This document shows positions 7,080 through 8,748 of a stretch of DNA of 8,748 nt, in pieces. A model generated the notes under the pieces. It worked only from the letters and a program-made list of their open reading frames with translations, was not told the origin of the DNA and made no database searches. Position 1 is the stretch's first letter; each line of letters opens with the position of its first letter. The translations under genes were made by a program, and so were the position numbers. The stretch is from Prevotellaceae bacterium. Its GTDB lineage: Bacteria > Bacteroidota > Bacteroidia > Bacteroidales > Paludibacteraceae. Location of the stretch: positions 1 through 8,748 of the forward strand of contig JAITNR010000141.1 in assembly GCA_031290375.1 (NCBI GenBank), in the 5' to 3' direction.

Positions 7080-7466
7080 ATGGGACGAAAACGATTAGAG
7101 AAAGCAAGTGTGGAGTCGATAAATTTGACGATGAGCCGCATGCTTGTGCCGGAATATATTTTGGCAAATTTTGATATTTATGGGTCGCAGGAGTACCCTG
7201 ACAGTTGGGTGATGGAATTGCGCGAAAAGGAAGGACGTATACCTTCGAAACTAATTGATTTTCAGGATGTTGTATTTGATGGCTACTGCAATCCGATAGA
7301 GACCTTGAGTCACAGTTTTTCGCTCAAGCCGATCTATTTGAAAGTGTATCGCCGTCGCTATAAGCGGGCGAGCGAGGATAGACACTACTCCAATGACTAC
7401 GATTTGTCACTGAAAGGGGTAAAAATGGTTCCCAGTATGGGGATTTTTTTAAAAGCAGAAGATTGA
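7080..7466 (+). CDS. ISAon1-family transposase N-terminal region protein (orfA)
   Basis: This 128-residue product uses the ATG at 7080 (MGRKRLEKAS). The sequence MLVPEYILANFDIYG, acidic MELREKEGRIP, SFSLKPIYLKVYRRRYKR and the closing SNDYDLSLKGVKMVPSMGIFLK follow the pattern of ISAon1-type orfA proteins: a short helical start, an extended region, then a basic RRRR-type patch suited to DNA binding. In this group orfA precedes the DDE gene and the active transposase needs both. The stop is TGA at 7464-7466. The orfB frame is +1 relative to orfA and opens only after 7452, so in the parent element it was probably reached by frameshifting near the T/A runs at 7444-7454; this is inference. An in-frame upstream start near 7023 would lie inside the inverted repeat and is unlikely. 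The gene itself looks undamaged. Confidence 0.8.
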   Translation: MGRKRLEKASVESINLTMSRMLVPEYILANFDIYGSQEYPDSWVMELREKEGRIPSKLIDFQDVVFDGYCNPIETLSHSFSLKPIYLKVYRRRYKRASEDRHYSNDYDLSLKGVKMVPSMGIFLKAED

Positions 7467-7979
7467 GGAAGAGCCCGTCAATCTGAGTGTTGTGGCACGC
7501 ATGTTTGCAATTAAGCCCAAACGGTTGTACCATGCCTACTGATTTTCAAGGCATTAGAACTGTTAAAACATTGTCGTTACCGACTTACGCAGTCTCCCGA
7601 AAAATGGAGCGAGGCAGGTGTGGAACTGATGTCGGAGGTTTTTTCCAACTATCCGAAGTTGAAACAGGCTTACGATTTGGTGCAGGATTTAAAGAAGTGG
7701 TACGATAGAAGTCGCTGTAAATTGGAGAAAACGCAAATAAAAAACGATTTGAATAATTGGTATAAAGCAGTAAAAATCAGTGAAATAGAAGAATTCAAGC
7801 AGGTAGTAAAAATGCTGCGAAAACACGAATATGAGGTTTTGAATTACTTCTCAACCAATGCTCAAACCAATGCCAAGGCAGAGCGGTTGAATGGAAAAAT
7901 AAACCGTTTTGTTGCTGCCAACTATGGCATCAAAGACAAAGATTTTGTGCTCTGGCGAATGGCGGGATACTTATCATAA
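7453..7979 (+). pseudogene. Internally deleted ISL3-like DDE transposase (orfB remnant)
   Basis: Two coding pieces in different frames remain. The 5' piece (7453-7539) reads KQKIEEEPVNLSVVARMF then AIKPKRLYHAY, a helix-turn-helix-like start, and hits a TGA at 7540-7542. The 3' piece, from about 7542 to the TAA at 7977-7979, reads FKALELLKHCRYRLTQ, SPEKWSEAGVELMSEVF, YPKLKQAYDLVQDLKKWY, then STNAQTNAKAERLNGKIN and YGIKDKDFVLWRMAGYLS. That is the C-terminus of an ISL3-type DDE transposase, and the glutamate in NAKAERLN is the likely third catalytic residue. Everything between, including both catalytic aspartates, is absent. The junction is sharp, near 7540, and suggests one deletion of roughly 100-200 codons, judged from remembered family lengths. 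The remaining 3' piece could be translated from an ATG at 7620 but would be inactive. Confidence 0.85.
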
Positions 7980-8012
7980 AAAATTTATAGCACCTCAAAA
8001 AAAGAATTAACC
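7978..8012 (-). repeat. Right terminal inverted repeat of the IS
   Basis: Read on the minus strand it begins GGTTAATTC and includes GAGGTGCTATAAATTT, pairing with 7009-7043. The inner end overlaps the orfB stop codon (TAA 7977-7979), a usual compact IS layout. Confidence 0.9.
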
Positions 8013-8155
8013 ACAAACTTGAAAATTTTGCATTTAAGTTCTTTTCAGACAGCAATTATTTTGGACTTGCAGCCGTAGCAGCGGTTTTATTCGCAGCGTG
8101 GATAATTTTCCTTGTGCTTCGGTACTTCGGAATAATTGTAATCGCACCGAACTGA
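8013..8155 (+). pseudogene. 3' remnant of a membrane-protein gene cut by the IS
   Basis: From the right IS end an open frame of 46 codons continues to a TGA at 8153-8155. It reads KLENFAFKFFSDSNYFGLAA and then a strongly hydrophobic stretch (AVAAVLFAAWIIFLVLRYFG, ending IIVIAPN), a clear transmembrane helix at the C-terminus of some protein. No ATG exists in this frame, so the 5' part was lost or lies elsewhere. It is on the opposite strand from the FISUMP gene at the other IS end, so the two cannot be halves of one interrupted gene. The family is not recognised. The frame is short, but its hydrophobic pattern and clean stop make coding origin likely. Confidence 0.5.
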
Positions 8156-8167
8156 AAATGGGAAAAG

Positions 8168-8207
8168 GGTAAAACGGTAAAAAGGTAAGACGGTAAAACG
8201 GTAAAAC
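8168..8207 (+). repeat. Five-copy 8-bp tandem repeat, GGTAAAAC
   Basis: The units are GGTAAAAC, GGTAAAAA, GGTAAGAC, GGTAAAAC and GGTAAAAC, exactly in register over 40 bp. The preceding GGGAAAAG (8160-8167) looks like a degenerate sixth copy. The array begins 12 bp after the stop of the membrane-protein remnant and runs straight into the palindrome at 8208. It is non-coding, and its function is unknown. Confidence 0.95.
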
Positions 8208-8235
8208 GTAGGGGCGAAAAATTTTTCGCCCCTAC
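8208..8235. repeat. Perfect 28-bp palindrome (14-bp arms)
   Basis: The left arm GTAGGGGCGAAAAA is followed at once by its exact reverse complement. As RNA it would fold into a long hairpin with a GC-rich lower stem and an A/U upper stem. There is no T-run after it (AAACCG follows), so it is a poor intrinsic terminator. Palindromes with CCCCTAC/GTAGGGG arms are, as I recall, dispersed REP-like elements in several bacteria. It sits between the GGTAAAAC array and the leader of the small gene at 8290. Confidence 0.9.
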
Positions 8236-8289
8236 AAACCGAAAACCTGAACAAATAATTTTTAATTATAAATTTCTAATTTTTAAAAA

Positions 8290-8586
8290 ATGGATTATCA
8301 GATATCACACAGCGATTTTCAGCAGATACTTTCCTGCGTACAGGAAACAACTGTCAGGCGCACATTAGCGTTGCTTGGTGTGCTTCCAGACCGCGTAAGC
8401 CGTAACCGCGCCGAAAAAATGCTGGGCGGACCGGCCCGACTGCGAAATTATGAAAAACAGGGCGATATAAAAGGTATCCCGCTCGGAAACGGTGAAACAT
8501 CGAAAATTGAATATTCGGTAGAACGACTGCTCGAACTCAGAATGTCGGAAAAAATTGTAATACACAAATCAGGAAACAGGGAGTAG
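8290..8586 (+). CDS. Small hypothetical protein, probable winged-helix/MerR-like DNA binder
   Basis: An ATG at 8290 opens a 98-codon frame ending in TAG (8584-8586). The leader is AT-rich (TTTTTAAAAA just before the ATG) with no Shine-Dalgarno match, as is common in Bacteroidota. I do not recognise the family. Residues about 20-32 (TTVRRTLALLGVL) and 37-58 (SRNRAEKMLGGPARLRNYEK) are helical and basic. GDIKGIPLGNGETSKIEYSV (58-77), then ERLLELR, resembles the wing and last helix of excisionase or MerR-type winged helices, in which a lysine- or arginine-rich recognition helix precedes a short beta hairpin. DNA binding is an inference from that pattern. The inner part of the gene looks richer in G+C than the flanks, and it is bordered by tandem arrays on both sides. 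There is no clear TAnnTTTG promoter. Confidence 0.65.
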   Translation: MDYQISHSDFQQILSCVQETTVRRTLALLGVLPDRVSRNRAEKMLGGPARLRNYEKQGDIKGIPLGNGETSKIEYSVERLLELRMSEKIVIHKSGNRE

Positions 8587-8593
8587 GAAAAAG

Positions 8594-8617
8594 GCACGAA
8601 AGCACGAAAGCACGAAG
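8594..8617 (+). repeat. Three-copy 8-bp tandem repeat, GCACGAAA
   Basis: The units are GCACGAAA, GCACGAAA and GCACGAAG, starting 8 bp after the stop of the small gene. It is the second 8-bp-period array in this region and has a different unit from the first. Confidence 0.9.
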
Positions 8618-8624
8618 TTTTTTG

Positions 8625-8680
8625 AATGTGGAGTGTGGAGAGTGGAATGTGGAGAGTGGAGTGTGGAGAGTGGAGTGTGT
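8625..8680 (+). repeat. Eight-copy 7-bp tandem repeat, AGWGTGG type
   Basis: In exact 7-bp register the units are AATGTGG, AGTGTGG, AGAGTGG, AATGTGG, AGAGTGG, AGTGTGG, AGAGTGG and AGTGTGT. The second and third positions vary while GTGG is nearly constant. The array is purine-rich on the plus strand and non-coding. It runs into the next array with no spacer. Confidence 0.95.
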
Positions 8681-8748
8681 CAATTAATCAGTTAATCAAT
8701 TCGTCAATTCGTCAATTCGTCAATTCGTCAGTTAGTCGATTAGTCAGT
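8679..8748 (+). repeat. 8-bp tandem repeat, GTCAATTC type, reaching the window end
   Basis: The units in register are GTCAATTA, ATCAGTTA, ATCAATTC, three copies of GTCAATTC, GTCAGTTA, GTCGATTA and a partial GTCAGT at 8748. The centre is homogeneous and the edges diverge, as expected of an array that grows by slippage or unequal exchange in its middle. The array is cut by the window end, so its full length is not known. Confidence 0.95.

Larger units (their letters stand above)
7009..8012 (+). mobile_element. Defective ISAon1-type insertion sequence (ISL3-like DDE), 1004 bp
   Basis: The element is bounded by near-perfect 35-bp inverted repeats and encodes an intact orfA followed by a broken orfB. 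The orfA product matches the ISAon1-family transposase N-terminal region, and the orfB end matches the C-terminus of ISL3-like DDE transposases. The middle of orfB is missing, so the copy cannot mobilise itself, although its ends could still be used by a transposase supplied in trans. The flanks (8 bp left: ATCCGATA; right: ACAAACTT) show no target duplication, and the genes interrupted on the two sides do not match each other. A deletion or recombination at the element is implied. Confidence 0.85.

Noticed and set aside
7487..7708. A 73-codon plus-strand frame inside the IS
   Set aside because: It is out of frame with both orfB pieces, which are recognisable in their own frames, so it is a shadow.
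8208..8235. The palindrome as an intrinsic terminator of the upstream membrane-protein remnant
   Set aside because: The hairpin would be strong, but no T-tract follows on either strand outside the stem.
8594..8748. A possible CRISPR array
   Set aside because: The repeats are 7-8 bp, directly adjacent and without unique spacers. CRISPR repeats are longer and separated by spacers.

Overview
The window is AT-rich and reads as a member of the Bacteroidota, most likely an uncultured Bacteroidales-like bacterium. Three things point there. First, two promoters match the Bacteroidota consensus (-33 TTTG, about 19 bp, then TAnnTTTG), one upstream of der and one upstream of the lipoprotein gene. Second, the gene families are typical of the phylum: a DUF4836 lipoprotein, a Fib_succ_major (FISUMP) lipoprotein and an ISAon1-type insertion sequence. 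Third, ribosome binding sites are weak or absent. Every intact chromosomal gene up to 7008 lies on the minus strand, so they are described here from right to left.

Core block (about 1370-6380, minus strand): a promoter at 6350-6380 drives a tight three-gene operon. It encodes a DUF4836 lipoprotein, a small ABC-type ATPase with degenerate motifs, and a SpoIID/LytB-domain protein without a signal peptide. After a short gap with its own strong promoter comes der, the essential ribosome-assembly GTPase. The three operon genes look like an envelope-associated module of unknown function: one outer component, one cytosolic ATPase and one peptidoglycan-enzyme fold.

Left block (1-1367, minus strand): a fused STAS-like/histidine-kinase-type ATPase gene lies 2 bp ahead of a gene for a DUF4325-type STAS-like partner. 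The partner is broken by an early stop after 38 codons. The short gap between this pair and der carries a plus-strand promoter-like box and a fragment that may be a transposase N-terminus.

Right block (6441-8748): this is a scarred accessory region. A FISUMP lipoprotein gene has lost its start and most of its signal peptide where an ISAon1-type element (7009-8012, 35-bp terminal inverted repeats) begins. The element is itself defective: orfA is intact, but the DDE gene orfB has lost its middle. No target duplication is visible. The far flank is the 3' end of an unrelated plus-strand membrane-protein gene, so the IS sits at a rearrangement junction. Beyond it lie a five-copy 8-bp tandem repeat, a perfect 28-bp palindrome, a 98-codon gene for a probable small winged-helix-like protein, and three further short tandem arrays with 7-8 bp periods that run off the window end.

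No tRNA, rRNA, riboswitch or CRISPR array is seen. The most unusual material is the dense cluster of different 7-8 bp tandem repeats around the small gene, followed by the degenerate ABC/SpoIID/DUF4836 operon. No complete new system can be claimed from this sequence alone.
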